This document shows positions 9,239 to 19,334 of a stretch of 64,000 bases of DNA, one piece after another. The notes beneath the pieces are model-generated. The model was not told the origin of the DNA and ran no database searches. It worked only from the letters and a program-made list of their open reading frames with translations. Numbering within the stretch: position 1 is the stretch's first letter; every line of letters begins with the position of its first letter. The DNA comes from Litorimonas sp046250185 (GTDB taxonomy: Bacteria > Pseudomonadota > Alphaproteobacteria > Caulobacterales > Maricaulaceae). Both the position numbers and the translations under genes were made by a program. The stretch lies in the NCBI RefSeq assembly GCF_046250185.1, contig NZ_CP176469.1; one strand, given 5' to 3'.

Positions 9239-10378
9239 TTAGCGTCCGTAGGCGTATGCGCCGGGGCGCCGGCGCGTGAAGGCCAAGATCAAACCCGCTG
9301 CAAAACAGAGCGCGAGCATAGACGATCCACCGTAAGATAAGAACGGCAGGGTCATGCCTTTGGAGGGTGCCATATTCAAGTTCACGAATAAATTGATGAT
9401 CATTTGCATCCCGATCATCGTAGCCAATCCCGCTGTTGCTAGCTGGCAAAAATAGTCATTGAGGCGCAAAGCATTGGAGAAAGCGCGGGCTACAAATGTC
9501 GCGAGCATGATGATGAGTAGCGCAGAGATCAGGAAACCAAATTCCTCCACCGTCACTGCAAAAATAAAGTCTGTGTGACCATCTGGCAGACTATATTTCA
9601 CATCGCCGCCACCTGGCCCCCGCCCAAAAAAGCCGCCACTACTTATGGCTTCCAGCGCTTTGTCAGTCTGGTAGCTATCGGCGGTGTTCGGGGACATGAA
9701 GGCCTCAACGCGCGAACGCACATGCGGCAAGGCTGTGTAAGCCGCAACAGCGCCGAGGACAGACACGCCTAGCATAAACAGCACCCAACCGAGTGACAAT
9801 CCCGCAAAGAAAAACACCGCCGCAAAACATAGCGTCAGCAGAAAGCTCTGCCCAAAATCTGGCTGCGTAATCAATAGCGCGATCAGGCCAAGATAGACGG
9901 CAAATACAATCGGCACAGCCGGCACACGCGGCTCCCGCTTTTTGACCGAGAACATCCATGCTGCAAACACGATAAAGGCGGGCTTAGCAAACTCCGAGGG
10001 TTGCAAAGACAGTGGCCCAAGGCGCACCCAACGTACCGCGCCTTTGACCTCAAACCCAATGATCGGGAGGACAACCATCACGCCTATGGACCCGAGCAAG
10101 GCCAAGACACCAATGCGCCGAGCATTGCGCACATCCATAAGTGACAGAAAGATTGCGCCGCCCAATCCCATCGCAACAAAAACGAGGTGGCGATATAGAA
10201 AGAAGAAAGGATTAGCATAGTCCAGCCGCGCCGCCGCCGCTGGCGATGAAGCCATAGACAGAATCAAGCCTGCGCCAAGCAAGCAGATCAGCAGCGTCAA
10301 CTGCACTTGGTCAATACTCCGCCACCACTCCCCTAACAGGGTGCGCTCTGATCGGGATGACATGGTTTGAACGACCAT
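9239..10378 (-). CDS. ftsW: SEDS glycosyltransferase FtsW
   Basis: Polytopic division-specific peptidoglycan polymerase partnered with FtsI. About ten hydrophobic helices are visible. SEDS motifs include LQPSEFAKPAF near residue 125, the loop before SLPDGHTDFIFAV near 265, and the late NMAPSKGMTLPFLSYGGSS near 340. The start ATG overlaps the murD stop by one base (TAATG). Length 379 is normal. Confidence 0.96.
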   Translation of the reverse strand: MVVQTMSSRSERTLLGEWWRSIDQVQLTLLICLLGAGLILSMASSPAAAARLDYANPFFFLYRHLVFVAMGLGGAIFLSLMDVRNARRIGVLALLGSIGVMVVLPIIGFEVKGAVRWVRLGPLSLQPSEFAKPAFIVFAAWMFSVKKREPRVPAVPIVFAVYLGLIALLITQPDFGQSFLLTLCFAAVFFFAGLSLGWVLFMLGVSVLGAVAAYTALPHVRSRVEAFMSPNTADSYQTDKALEAISSGGFFGRGPGGGDVKYSLPDGHTDFIFAVTVEEFGFLISALLIIMLATFVARAFSNALRLNDYFCQLATAGLATMIGMQMIINLFVNLNMAPSKGMTLPFLSYGGSSMLALCFAAGLILAFTRRRPGAYAYGR

Positions 10379-11823
10379 TAGGCGGCGCTTTCTGTGTTCG
10401 CTTTCTTGGCTTTTTCCGCCTCGAACAGACGAATCAGCGTTTCAACTGACTCTCGGAATGCCTGCCCGCGTCTTTCGAAATCCTTAAATTGATCAAATGA
10501 AGCGCAGGCTGGCGACAGCAGCACAATCGGATTGGGTTGATCGCTTTGCAGCGCATCACGCGCGGCGCACATGACGGCCATATCAAGCTGCCCTGAGACT
10601 TTGAAATTAACAGATGCTTTTTTTAGAACTTTTGAGAATTTTGGCGCTGACTTGCCGACCAAATAAGCCTTGCTCACGCGCGGCATGAGGTCGAGCAAGG
10701 GTGTGATCCCACCCTCTTTCTCGACGCCGCCCGCGATCCAATAGATATTATCATAACTCGCGAGCGCCTGCCGTGCGGCGTCAGCATTGGTCGCCTTGCT
10801 ATCATTGACGAAGCGAACTTTGCCGACTTGACCAATCGTTTCCATGCGGTGTGCTAGCCCTGGGAAGCTTTGAATGGCATCGCCGATTGCTTTATCCGGC
10901 AGACCAAGCGATTGCACAGCCGCAAAGGCGGCGGCAGCATTTTGCCAATTATGCAGGCCTTCCAACGTCTTCGCTTTCCGCAGGTCACAGACCTTCATCG
11001 CCCGCTTGCCCAAATTACTATGCAGCGTCCCGTCCAGCACAGACACGCCGTGCCCAAGGGAGCGGCGCGCGGAAATTGGTACAATGCGGCGACCATTCTT
11101 CGCTTTCAACATAGAGCAGAGTTCCGTGCCGTAATCATCGTCGACCCCGATCACGACCGTGTCGGCATCTGTCTGGTTCGCAAATATGTTCTGTTTAGCG
11201 AGGCCGTAATCTTCGAGCGTGCCATGACGATCCAGATGATCTGGCGAGAGATTGAGGAAAACGGCGGCATTGGCACGAAGCGATTGTGTACGCTCTAGCT
11301 GATAGCTTGATAGCTCGATCACGTAGTATGTGCCAGCATGCATACGGTCGAGATCAAGGACACCCCGGCCAATATTCCCGCCGATCTGCGCATCTTTCCC
11401 ACAAGCTTTCAGAATATGCCCAATTAGGGACGTTGTTGTTGATTTGCCGTTTGTTCCTGTAATCGCAACAATCTTCGGACGCGCGGCTTCAGGGCGCGCA
11501 GCGACTTCGCGGGCAAAGATTTCGATGTCGCAGATGATCGGCGTGTTCGAGGCTTTCGCCCGCTCTGCGCTCCAGTGCGGTTTGGGTAAATTATCTGGCA
11601 CACCGGGGGATAGGACGAGCGCATCAAAGGCGTCCCAATCTGCCGCCGTCAGATCAACTATGGACACGCCCGCCTTGGCCGCTTCGTCCCGCCCTGCGCT
11701 GCGATCATCCCAAGCCGACACCATTGCGCCGCCAGCCTGTAGCGAGAGCGCAGCCGACACGCCCGTTCGCCCCAGCCCGAAGACCGCGATGTTCTGCCCT
11801 TTGAATGTCTCAGCTTTGATCAT
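10378..11823 (-). CDS. murD: UDP-MurNAc-L-alanine--D-glutamate ligase
   Basis: Adds D-Glu to the muropeptide precursor. N-terminal Rossmann-like segment VFGLGRTGVSAALSL, P-loop ITGTNGKSTTTSLIG near residue 125, and the GGVEKEGG and SPACASFDQF segments of the C-terminal domain are present. Slightly long at 481 residues. A Lys-rich tail (AEKAKKANTESAA) follows the last domain. It starts 4 bases before the mraY stop. Confidence 0.96.
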   Translation of the reverse strand: MIKAETFKGQNIAVFGLGRTGVSAALSLQAGGAMVSAWDDRSAGRDEAAKAGVSIVDLTAADWDAFDALVLSPGVPDNLPKPHWSAERAKASNTPIICDIEIFAREVAARPEAARPKIVAITGTNGKSTTTSLIGHILKACGKDAQIGGNIGRGVLDLDRMHAGTYYVIELSSYQLERTQSLRANAAVFLNLSPDHLDRHGTLEDYGLAKQNIFANQTDADTVVIGVDDDYGTELCSMLKAKNGRRIVPISARRSLGHGVSVLDGTLHSNLGKRAMKVCDLRKAKTLEGLHNWQNAAAAFAAVQSLGLPDKAIGDAIQSFPGLAHRMETIGQVGKVRFVNDSKATNADAARQALASYDNIYWIAGGVEKEGGITPLLDLMPRVSKAYLVGKSAPKFSKVLKKASVNFKVSGQLDMAVMCAARDALQSDQPNPIVLLSPACASFDQFKDFERRGQAFRESVETLIRLFEAEKAKKANTESAA

Positions 11824-11827
11824 AAAT

Positions 11828-12925
11828 CTAACGCAATTTCAGAGTTGATAGTCCGATCAAGGCGAGGATAATCGCGATGATCCAGAAGCGAATAACGATG
11901 GTGGGTTCAGCCCAGCCTTTTTTCTCGAAGTGATGGTGGATGGGCGCCATGCGGAAGACGCGCTTCCCTGTGAGCTTAAAACTAGCGACTTGCACGATGA
12001 CCGATACGGCCTCCAAGACAAACAGCCCGCCAATAATTGCCAGCACAATTTCGTGCTTAATCGCGACAGCCGTTGACCCCAATGCGCCGCCCAAAGCCAG
12101 TGACCCTGTGTCGCCCATAAACACCATAGCGGGCGGGGCATTATACCAAAGGAAGCCGAGGCTCGCGCCAATGATCGCACCGAGGAAAATACAAATCTCC
12201 GCACTGCCCGGCACAAATGGCACACCGAGATAGCCTGAAAACACGGCGTTTCCAACGAGGTAAGCGATGAAAGCGAGACTCATACAGGCGATCATAACAG
12301 GCACAATCGCAAGGCCGTCCAATCCGTCCGTGAGGTTCACAGCGTTCGATGCACCAACAATCACGAACATGCCGAAAGGAATAAAGAAAACCCCTAAGTT
12401 GAGCGTGAAATCTTTGATAAACGGAATAGCGAGGCCAGTCTGGAAGTTATCTGCGGTTTGCGGGAACGCATTGGTCAGCACCCAGCAGGCGACTGCCGCA
12501 ATACCGAATTCCAGCACTAATTTAATCTTACCGCTAAAGCCCTTCGGGTTCTGCCGAGAGACTTTTAGATAATCATCATAAAACCCAATCAATCCATAAC
12601 CCGCCGTGACCAACACGACCGTCCAGAGAAACGGATTGGTGAGGTCTGCCCATAGCAGTGTCGAAATCATGACAGAGAGGAGGATCAATAACCCGCCCAT
12701 CGTCGGCGTGCCAGCTTTTTGGATAATGTGGCCTTCGGGACCGTCTTCGCGAATTGGCTGCCCCTTCCCCTGTTTGGAGCGTAGCAAATTAATCATGCGC
12801 GGGCCGAGAATGAACGCCACCAACATGGATGTCATTAACGCGCCGCCCACCCGAAAGGTGATGTAATTAAATAAATTAAATATCTGAAAATCATCAGCAT
12901 ATCGCGTGAGCCATTCGTAAAGCAT
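11828..12925 (-). CDS. mraY: Phospho-MurNAc-pentapeptide transferase
   Basis: Integral membrane enzyme that makes lipid I by moving phospho-MurNAc-pentapeptide to undecaprenyl phosphate. The ATG at 12925 forms a TAATG overlap with the murF stop and gives MLYEWLTRY, the usual opening; the reading frame is open further upstream but that stretch is murF in another frame. Motifs: FYDDYLKV, NLTDGLDGLA and APIHHHFEKKGW. Ten membrane helices; 365 residues. Confidence 0.96.
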   Translation of the reverse strand: MLYEWLTRYADDFQIFNLFNYITFRVGGALMTSMLVAFILGPRMINLLRSKQGKGQPIREDGPEGHIIQKAGTPTMGGLLILLSVMISTLLWADLTNPFLWTVVLVTAGYGLIGFYDDYLKVSRQNPKGFSGKIKLVLEFGIAAVACWVLTNAFPQTADNFQTGLAIPFIKDFTLNLGVFFIPFGMFVIVGASNAVNLTDGLDGLAIVPVMIACMSLAFIAYLVGNAVFSGYLGVPFVPGSAEICIFLGAIIGASLGFLWYNAPPAMVFMGDTGSLALGGALGSTAVAIKHEIVLAIIGGLFVLEAVSVIVQVASFKLTGKRVFRMAPIHHHFEKKGWAEPTIVIRFWIIAIILALIGLSTLKLR

Positions 12926-14289
12926 TAGGCAGTTTCCCCTGTGAGCGCAGTGACGACTTTCCCCAATCCCATGGAGTTGGACGCCTTGATCAAAACGACA
13001 TCGCCGTCTTGTAATTCTTGTTTGAGAGCGGACAGCGCTTCGGACCAATCATTGGCCCAGCTGCTGCGCATCGCTTGCGGCAAAGCCCCCTTTAGCGCGC
13101 GCATGGTTTCGCCAACTGTGATGACGCGTGCAACGCCTGCTGCTTCGAGTGGTTCGGTGAGACGTGCGTGCATAGCCAACTCATCTGCGCCGAGTTCAAA
13201 CATATCGCCCAAGACTGCCAGCTTCCGACCCGGCTTGAGCGACAACACATTGATGGCGGCTCGCATAGAGGTTGGGTTGGCGTTATAGCTTTCATCGATG
13301 ATCGTGATCGATTTACCGTCGACTGTCACAGAATGAACTGCGCCGCGGCCCGCTTCGGCGCGAACAGAACGCAGTGCCATAGCGGCCTTGCGAAGATCGA
13401 CACCCGCTGCGTGGGCGACTGCCATACAGGCCGCACCGTTTTCAATCCAATGTTCGCCCGGCACTAGCAAAGTGACATCAATCTGCTGCTGATTAATTCG
13501 CAGGCGTGTATTGCTGCCGTGTTCGTGGGTCTGCGCAGTGACAATAACAACATCGCAATCATCCGCACGGCCAAAGGTGATGACACGTTTGCCGAGCTGA
13601 TCTGCGCGCGCTTTAATTTGCGGCGTATAGGCGTTGTCCGCATTGAGGATCAGCACGCCGCCCTCCGTCAAACCTTCCATGATCTCGGACTTTGCATCTG
13701 CGATAGCTTCGACATTTTTAAAGTGCGCCAAGTGCGCGGGCGCGACTGTCGTGATCAACGCGATATTAGGTTGAAGCAGAGCGGAGAGATCAGATAATTC
13801 GCCTGCATGATTCATACCTGCTTCGAAAATACCGAAACGCGTATCTTCTGACATCCGCGCCATTGTGAGCGGAACGCCCCAATGATTATTATATGATTTC
13901 AATGACTTGTGTGTATTTTCGAATTTATAAAACATGACCGCTAGCGCTTCTTTGACGGAGGTTTTCCCGACACTGCCTGTCACGGCAATGCGCAAAGCAT
14001 CTGAAGCCTCACATCGCGCTCGGCCCATATCCCGAAGTGCTTGGAGTGTGTCGTCAACGCGAATATGCGGGGCATCTGTGGCGATTTCAGAGAGCGTTCC
14101 CGCCGCACCATTACTTATGGCGCCCGCGATAAATTCATGGCCATCGCGCACATCTTTGAGCGGCACGAACAAATCGCCTTTCTCCAGTGACCGGCTATCA
14201 ATCGACACGCCTGTGACGTCAAAGTCAGCAGACGCCTTACCGCCAGTCGCAGTCGCAATCGCCGCCGATGTCCATAGCGGCTTAGTCAT
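12925..14289 (-). CDS. murF: UDP-MurNAc-tripeptide--D-Ala-D-Ala ligase
   Basis: Adds the D-Ala-D-Ala dipeptide made by Ddl. P-loop VTGSVGKTSVKEAL near residue 105, IFEAGMNHAGE near 165 and DESYNANPTSM near 325 are family signatures. 454 residues. It overlaps the murE end by 8 bases and the mraY start by one. Confidence 0.96.
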   Translation of the reverse strand: MTKPLWTSAAIATATGGKASADFDVTGVSIDSRSLEKGDLFVPLKDVRDGHEFIAGAISNGAAGTLSEIATDAPHIRVDDTLQALRDMGRARCEASDALRIAVTGSVGKTSVKEALAVMFYKFENTHKSLKSYNNHWGVPLTMARMSEDTRFGIFEAGMNHAGELSDLSALLQPNIALITTVAPAHLAHFKNVEAIADAKSEIMEGLTEGGVLILNADNAYTPQIKARADQLGKRVITFGRADDCDVVIVTAQTHEHGSNTRLRINQQQIDVTLLVPGEHWIENGAACMAVAHAAGVDLRKAAMALRSVRAEAGRGAVHSVTVDGKSITIIDESYNANPTSMRAAINVLSLKPGRKLAVLGDMFELGADELAMHARLTEPLEAAGVARVITVGETMRALKGALPQAMRSSWANDWSEALSALKQELQDGDVVLIKASNSMGLGKVVTALTGETA

Positions 14290-15721
14290 GCTTGCCTGCC
14301 TTCAAAGCCTTACGGACTTCTTCAACATCGGAAAAGGGTATAATTTGATCGCCAATTATCTGCCCGCGCTCATGCCCCTTGCCTGCCACGACCAGGCAGT
14401 CTTGAGGCCCAAGCCGCGCGATACCCTCAGCAATCGCTGCCGCCCGATCGCCAATTTCAGTTGCGTCAGGACAGCCAACTAGAACGGCCTTACGAATACT
14501 TGATGCGTCTTCTGTGCGCGGGTTGTCATCCGTCACAATAACCTCATCCGCGAGTTTTGCTGCAACGCGACCCATCTTGGCCCGCTTGTCAGGATCACGA
14601 TCCCCGCCGCACCCAAAGACAATCACAATCTTGCCCATCGTGTGAGGCCGCACAGAACGTAGCAGTTTGTCCAAACCGTCTTCAGTGTGCGCAAAATCAA
14701 CAAATATCGGCGCACCGTCTTTCGTCTGCCCTGCCCGCTCCATTCGACCCGCGACACCCGTCAGCGCTTCCAGCCCCGCGAGCGCTTCATCTTTAGAAAC
14801 ACCTGTGACCATCGCCAGCGCGAGGGCCGCCACAGCATTGAGCGCCTGAAACTCTCCCGCCAGCGGCAGTTCAACCGTGTGGCGTTCGCCGTGAATAATC
14901 AGTGTCATCATCTGACTGGCGGCGCGCGGCATAAGCTCATCAATGCGAATATCTGCGCCCGACCAGCCGATCTGTGTGACCGTCTGCCCGCGCGCTCTAC
15001 ACATCTCCACCAGTTTCTGTCCGTATTCATCATTCGTATTAATCACAACAGGCGCATTTGCGGGGGTCAGCTCTGTGAATAATCGCGCTTTTGCATTGAA
15101 GTAATGCGTCATCGTCGGGTGGTAGTCGAAATGATCTTGCGTCAGATTAGAAAACCCTGCCGCAGTCACTTTTACCGCGTCCAATCGATATTGCATCAAG
15201 CCGTGAGAGCTAGCCTCCATGGCGGCGTGGGTCACGCCCTCTTCAGCTAATTCATCGAGGGTTTTGTGCAGCGAGAGTGCATCTGGCGTTGTGTGAGTCA
15301 GGGGGCGGTAGCCGCTGGGCGCCTCGATACCAAGCGTCCCGAAACACGCTGCCGACTTCCCAGCATGCGCCCAAATTTGACGCAGAAATTCCACCGTCGA
15401 GCTTTTGCCGTTCGTTCCAGTCATAGCCACGATCGTGGCAGGTTGGCGCGAAAAAAGTGTGGCGCAAAGCTTGGCATATTCCAAGCGAGGCTCGTCAGAC
15501 GTAATGACAGGCACGCTCGCTTCCACTCCAGTGGTCGTGAGGATTGCAACGGCACCTTTTTCAATCGCACTATCGATGAACTTGCGTCCGTCCAACACTG
15601 TCCCTGGCAGAGCAGCAAAAATCATGCCCGGCTGAACTTGGCGACTATCGCAAGTCACGCCTGTCACGGGGCTCATATCGTAAATGCCGAAAAGGCTATT
15701 GAGTGTGTGTTGCGTGATCAC
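14282..15721 (-). CDS. murE: UDP-MurNAc-tripeptide synthetase
   Basis: Adds the third peptide residue. The DNPR motif in VTDDNPRTED is the marker for enzymes that use meso-diaminopimelate, so the organism has the usual Gram-negative DAP peptidoglycan. The P-loop MTGTNGKSS and the segment EASSHGLMQYRLD are clear. The start is GTG, overlapping the ftsI stop as GTGA. 479 residues. Confidence 0.96.
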   Translation of the reverse strand: MITQHTLNSLFGIYDMSPVTGVTCDSRQVQPGMIFAALPGTVLDGRKFIDSAIEKGAVAILTTTGVEASVPVITSDEPRLEYAKLCATLFSRQPATIVAMTGTNGKSSTVEFLRQIWAHAGKSAACFGTLGIEAPSGYRPLTHTTPDALSLHKTLDELAEEGVTHAAMEASSHGLMQYRLDAVKVTAAGFSNLTQDHFDYHPTMTHYFNAKARLFTELTPANAPVVINTNDEYGQKLVEMCRARGQTVTQIGWSGADIRIDELMPRAASQMMTLIIHGERHTVELPLAGEFQALNAVAALALAMVTGVSKDEALAGLEALTGVAGRMERAGQTKDGAPIFVDFAHTEDGLDKLLRSVRPHTMGKIVIVFGCGGDRDPDKRAKMGRVAAKLADEVIVTDDNPRTEDASSIRKAVLVGCPDATEIGDRAAAIAEGIARLGPQDCLVVAGKGHERGQIIGDQIIPFSDVEEVRKALKAGKHD

Positions 15722-17457
15722 CGCAGCGCCTCCCGCTGTAGACGCCCTGTCTCGCTGTCTATTACGTTGGCAGTCTCGACTATGTCTCGCGCGCCAGGTA
15801 GCATCGGGCCGATCCGCGCAATGACTTGGCCCGCCGTCGGGGCCGCGTTCCAGCCCGCCGTCGCATAACCATATGTACCCTCAATCGCTTGCGGCTCGTC
15901 GAGCGTCACGATCATGGCGTAGCGGGGATCTGAATGCGGAAAGGCCGCGACAAATGACGTCACCAACCGCTTTTGATCATAGCCGCCATTGGCGGGCTTC
16001 TCCGCTGTACCGGTTTTTCCCATCACACCAAAGCCAGGAATATTAGCCTTACGCCCCGTCCCCTCAGTCACAACCTGGCGCATCATATGGCGGAGAGCAT
16101 CTGACGTCTCTTGTCGAAAGACGCGCTTCGTTTCGACGGGGTTGAGCGCATCGCGGCGCAGAACTGTGGGTGCAACATACAAACCGTCATTGAGCAAAGC
16201 GCCGATAGCGGCTGTCAGCGATAGCGGACTAACCGCCAAACCATGTCCATAAGACACAGTCACCGTTGCCATTTCGCCCCAACGCCGCTGCACCTGCGGA
16301 CGCGCACTTTCAGCTAGCTCAACAGGCACACGATCTAGCAGACCTAGATTGCGTAAGTGCGCTTTCTGGCTGTCTGCACCGATACGTTGCGCCAACATAG
16401 CAGTGCCGCGATTAGAGCTTTCCGCCAAGACGCCCGCCATATTCAGCGGCACATCTGAAGGATGATCGTCACGGATATATTTATTTAAAACGCGATAAGG
16501 CTTTTGCACAGGAAACAACTCGGTTTGATTAGCAACACCGTCTTCTAGCGCCATCGCCATCGTTAGAGGCTTAAAGACTGAACCCAAGTCATAGGTCGAC
16601 ATTGAGGCGTGATTAAAGCGAGTTTCGGGCGATGTTGCGCCCGGGTTATTCGGGTCGAAATTCGGCACAGATACCAGCGCAATTAACTCGCCCGACTTGA
16701 TGTCCATAACAACGGCCGCACCAGAGTCCGCGCTAAATTTATCGACGGATTTTTGCAGCTCGTCTGCCACAGCAAATTGCACACGCATGTCAAGGGCGAG
16801 CGCGACATCTGGCGCATTGTCGCCCTTGAGGCGATCTTCGAAAGCGCGCTCACTGCCCGCCACACCGATCATGTCAACATCTGTGAAACCAATATAATGA
16901 CTGGCCAACTGACCGCGCGGATAGACGCGCTTGGGTTCTGAACGGAAATCAAGACCTGGCATGCCTAGCTCAAAAACAGCCTGACGTTCTTTCGGTGTCA
17001 AGCCACGCTCCAGCCAGACAAAAGCGCGATCTGTATCCAGTTTCGCCTCCAACTCTCTCACATTTAAGTTCGGACGGATCGCGGCCAGCGATTGAGCGGT
17101 TTCTCGCGGGTTCCACACACGGCGCGGCTCGGCATAAAGCGAGTAGGTCGTAAGCGTGGTCGCCAGCAACTCCCCATTACGGTCCGTCATATCCGCACGA
17201 ACCTTCGTGATCGCTTGCGGTAGAAATTTGCGATGATCTTGCGGCGACAATAAAGCGATTTCAGCGAGGCGCAACAATACAATCCCGAGCATGAACAAGA
17301 ACGCCACAACGCCGATCCGAATACGGATGCGCCCTTCACTGACAGCCAGAAATTCGTCGTCTTGAACCGTCATACGCCGCGTGTCAGAAAAACTCTGCGG
17401 CGCGGCTTGTGGTGCAACATGAACAGGTTGGCGAGATTTATAGGCACGGCGTATCAT
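15718..17457 (-). CDS. ftsI: Septal peptidoglycan transpeptidase FtsI (PBP3)
   Basis: Class B penicillin-binding protein that crosslinks septal peptidoglycan with FtsW. One membrane helix at about 46-70, a dimerisation/pedestal domain to about 220, then the transpeptidase domain. The nucleophile motif is SVFK at 293-296, the second motif SSN at 347-349, and KTGT at 481-484. A basic 45-residue cytoplasmic tail precedes the helix. It overlaps ftsL by ATGA. 579 residues, normal. Confidence 0.96.
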   Translation of the reverse strand: MIRRAYKSRQPVHVAPQAAPQSFSDTRRMTVQDDEFLAVSEGRIRIRIGVVAFLFMLGIVLLRLAEIALLSPQDHRKFLPQAITKVRADMTDRNGELLATTLTTYSLYAEPRRVWNPRETAQSLAAIRPNLNVRELEAKLDTDRAFVWLERGLTPKERQAVFELGMPGLDFRSEPKRVYPRGQLASHYIGFTDVDMIGVAGSERAFEDRLKGDNAPDVALALDMRVQFAVADELQKSVDKFSADSGAAVVMDIKSGELIALVSVPNFDPNNPGATSPETRFNHASMSTYDLGSVFKPLTMAMALEDGVANQTELFPVQKPYRVLNKYIRDDHPSDVPLNMAGVLAESSNRGTAMLAQRIGADSQKAHLRNLGLLDRVPVELAESARPQVQRRWGEMATVTVSYGHGLAVSPLSLTAAIGALLNDGLYVAPTVLRRDALNPVETKRVFRQETSDALRHMMRQVVTEGTGRKANIPGFGVMGKTGTAEKPANGGYDQKRLVTSFVAAFPHSDPRYAMIVTLDEPQAIEGTYGYATAGWNAAPTAGQVIARIGPMLPGARDIVETANVIDSETGRLQREALR

Positions 17458-17813
17458 TGCGCGGCCTCCACATTCTCGCCCTCTGCGACGACCTCGCGCA
17501 AAGGAAACAATTCCGAAATATCTGACAAGTCACGCGTTTGCTCTGGCACTATTGGAGCAAGCCCGAGCGCTTTAGCACTTAAGTCAGACAAGCGCTCTGG
17601 CCCTGACAGAAAGGCCAACTCAGCCTCCAAAACTTTGATAGCTGCCGTTTCTTGCGCAATAGACCGCTCTAGCTGCCGCACGTCGTTCTTTGCGTTTTGG
17701 GCGCGCGTTTTCACATAATAAAGTGACACGGTCATCGCGACCCCGATCGCAAATAACAGAACCCATGACAGGCGTTTGGCCGCGCGGCGCTGATCAACAT
17801 ACCGCACGCTCAT
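17454..17813 (-). CDS. ftsL: Cell division protein FtsL
   Basis: Small bitopic protein that with FtsB and FtsQ activates FtsWI. A basic start is followed by one membrane helix at about 16-34 and a heptad-like coiled-coil stretch at about 37-70 (NDVRQLERSIAQE). FtsL is poorly conserved in sequence, so the call rests on size (119 residues), layout and its place between rsmH and ftsI, with ATGA overlaps on both sides. Confidence 0.88.
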   Translation of the reverse strand: MSVRYVDQRRAAKRLSWVLLFAIGVAMTVSLYYVKTRAQNAKNDVRQLERSIAQETAAIKVLEAELAFLSGPERLSDLSAKALGLAPIVPEQTRDLSDISELFPLREVVAEGENVEAAQ

Positions 17814-18793
17814 AGCCGCGCCTCCAACCCAGCCAGAGTTGGTAGGCGATCATTCGCGGCCATATCGCTCGCCTCCATCGGTGCCGCGTCCGTGCGAACA
17901 GCCAAACGTAATTTGGCAGAGCGAGACCTTGCATTGTCAGCGATTTCAGTTTTGCTTGGCTTGGTCACAGATCTCTTCGGCAGATCAAATGTCGGCGCTG
18001 GGCCTGTCCGAATAATCTCTGGCGCATAGCGCGACCCTCCCTCAATCTCTCCAGACCGTTCACGGAAAAATTGCTTAACGATGCGATCTTCAAGAGAATG
18101 AAACGTCACAACTACCAAACGCCCGCCAGGCTTGAGAATGTTTTCGGCGGCGCAAAGCGCACGATATAACTCCCCCAATTCGTCATTGATGAAAATACGA
18201 AGCGCTTGAAAGGCACGAGTGGCGGGATGCGTTTTACCGCGTCGACCAATCGCCCCTTCGATAATATCGGCGAGTTGCGTAGTGGTCGCAATCGCGCCAG
18301 CCTCCCGCGCGGTTTGAATATGATTGGCAATATGGCGAGCGCGCTTTTCTTCGCCGTAGGTTTGGAAAATGCGGGTGAGTTCTTCTACGGATAAATGCGC
18401 CACCGCGTCTGCGGCTGTCGGGCCAGTTTGCCCCATACGCATATCCAGCGGCCCCTCGCGCATGAATGAAAAACCGCGCTCGGCTTGGTCAAGCTGCATG
18501 GAGGAGACACCAATATCGAGCACAACTGCATCAACAGGTGGCAAATCAATCTGGTCCATTTTGGAGAACGGAGTCTCGATTAAGCGGAAACGACCCTCAT
18601 ATTTAGTCGTCAGACTTTCTGCCCGCGGCGCGACATTTGGATCACGATCCAGCCCGATGACATTGCAAACTGCTGCGTTCAAAATAGCCTCACTATAACC
18701 GCCATTCCCGAATGTGCCGTCGACGCAGACCTCACCGTCTTGCATCGCAAGAGCGGTCAGGACTTCGGGGAGCATGACGGGATAATGCTTCAC
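17810..18793 (-). CDS. rsmH: 16S rRNA m4C1402 methyltransferase
   Basis: SAM-dependent N4 methylation of C1402 in 16S rRNA, formerly MraW. The SAM-binding segment VDGTFGNGGYSEAIL starts near residue 24, LDIGVSSMQLDQAERGFSF near 95, and the late TFHSLEDRIVKQFF segment near 230. 327 residues. It sits second in the dcw operon and overlaps mraZ by ATGA. Confidence 0.96.
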   Translation of the reverse strand: MKHYPVMLPEVLTALAMQDGEVCVDGTFGNGGYSEAILNAAVCNVIGLDRDPNVAPRAESLTTKYEGRFRLIETPFSKMDQIDLPPVDAVVLDIGVSSMQLDQAERGFSFMREGPLDMRMGQTGPTAADAVAHLSVEELTRIFQTYGEEKRARHIANHIQTAREAGAIATTTQLADIIEGAIGRRGKTHPATRAFQALRIFINDELGELYRALCAAENILKPGGRLVVVTFHSLEDRIVKQFFRERSGEIEGGSRYAPEIIRTGPAPTFDLPKRSVTKPSKTEIADNARSRSAKLRLAVRTDAAPMEASDMAANDRLPTLAGLEARL

Positions 18794-19269
18794 TTGAGCC
18801 CTCCCGATGGCAAAGACCCGTCTGGCACTGACACTGGGCGAAGACGATGACGATTTTCACGCGCCAACTTTCGGATATTCTCCGTGCGCTCGGCATGCGC
18901 TTTAGGCGACCAAATTTCGAACCGACGCCCCAAGCCGACGAATGTCACCTTGCCGTTTAAGCCCGCATATTCATGGAGATCTTTGGGAAGGGAAACGCGG
19001 CCACCACTATCGAATGGCAAGCGACGACTTTCAGCAAAAATTGCACGTTGCAACGCGATGCGGCCTTCGTCGTAATAATCAAGAGTTTCGAGGGAGCGCT
19101 GATATTCTTTGAGAAGATCGATCCCGCCACCTTCGAGATAGGCCCCGTCAAAGCTGGGCCAGACGATGATACCGTCAAACTCGCTGCCAGCAACGACGGA
19201 CCGAAAATCCGCAGGCACGGATACCCGCCCCTTCGCATCCAGTGCGTTCGTCGCGCTCGACAAAAACAT
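18790..19269 (-). CDS. mraZ: Transcriptional regulator MraZ
   Basis: AbrB/SpoVT-like DNA-binding protein that represses its own dcw operon in E. coli. The two half-domains are visible as DAKGRVSVPADFR (about 10-22) and DSGGRVSLPKDLHEY (about 87-101). A strong GAGGGGA ribosome site precedes the ATG. It heads the whole cluster; three TGGGA boxes lie 41-65 bases upstream. Confidence 0.95.
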   Translation of the reverse strand: MFLSSATNALDAKGRVSVPADFRSVVAGSEFDGIIVWPSFDGAYLEGGGIDLLKEYQRSLETLDYYDEGRIALQRAIFAESRRLPFDSGGRVSLPKDLHEYAGLNGKVTFVGLGRRFEIWSPKAHAERTENIRKLARENRHRLRPVSVPDGSLPSGGLK

Positions 19270-19309
19270 AGTAGTCCCCTCAAAGTAGCGCCCTTCACTA
19301 CCCTAATTA

Positions 19310-19334
19310 TGGGATAGCATGGGATTTTATGGGA
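19310..19334 (+). promoter_or_regulatory. Triple TGGGA array, likely MraZ operator
   Basis: TGGGA at 19310-19314, 19320-19324 and 19330-19334, each separated by exactly 5 bases. This matches the known MraZ target of TGGGN repeats with 5-base spacers. The repeats read on the strand opposite to mraZ and lie 41-65 bases before its start, where the promoter should be. Confidence 0.75.

Noticed and set aside
12926..13048. Longer mraY frame reaching into murF
   Set aside because: The ATG at 12925 gives the family N-terminus and the TAATG overlap typical of this operon.
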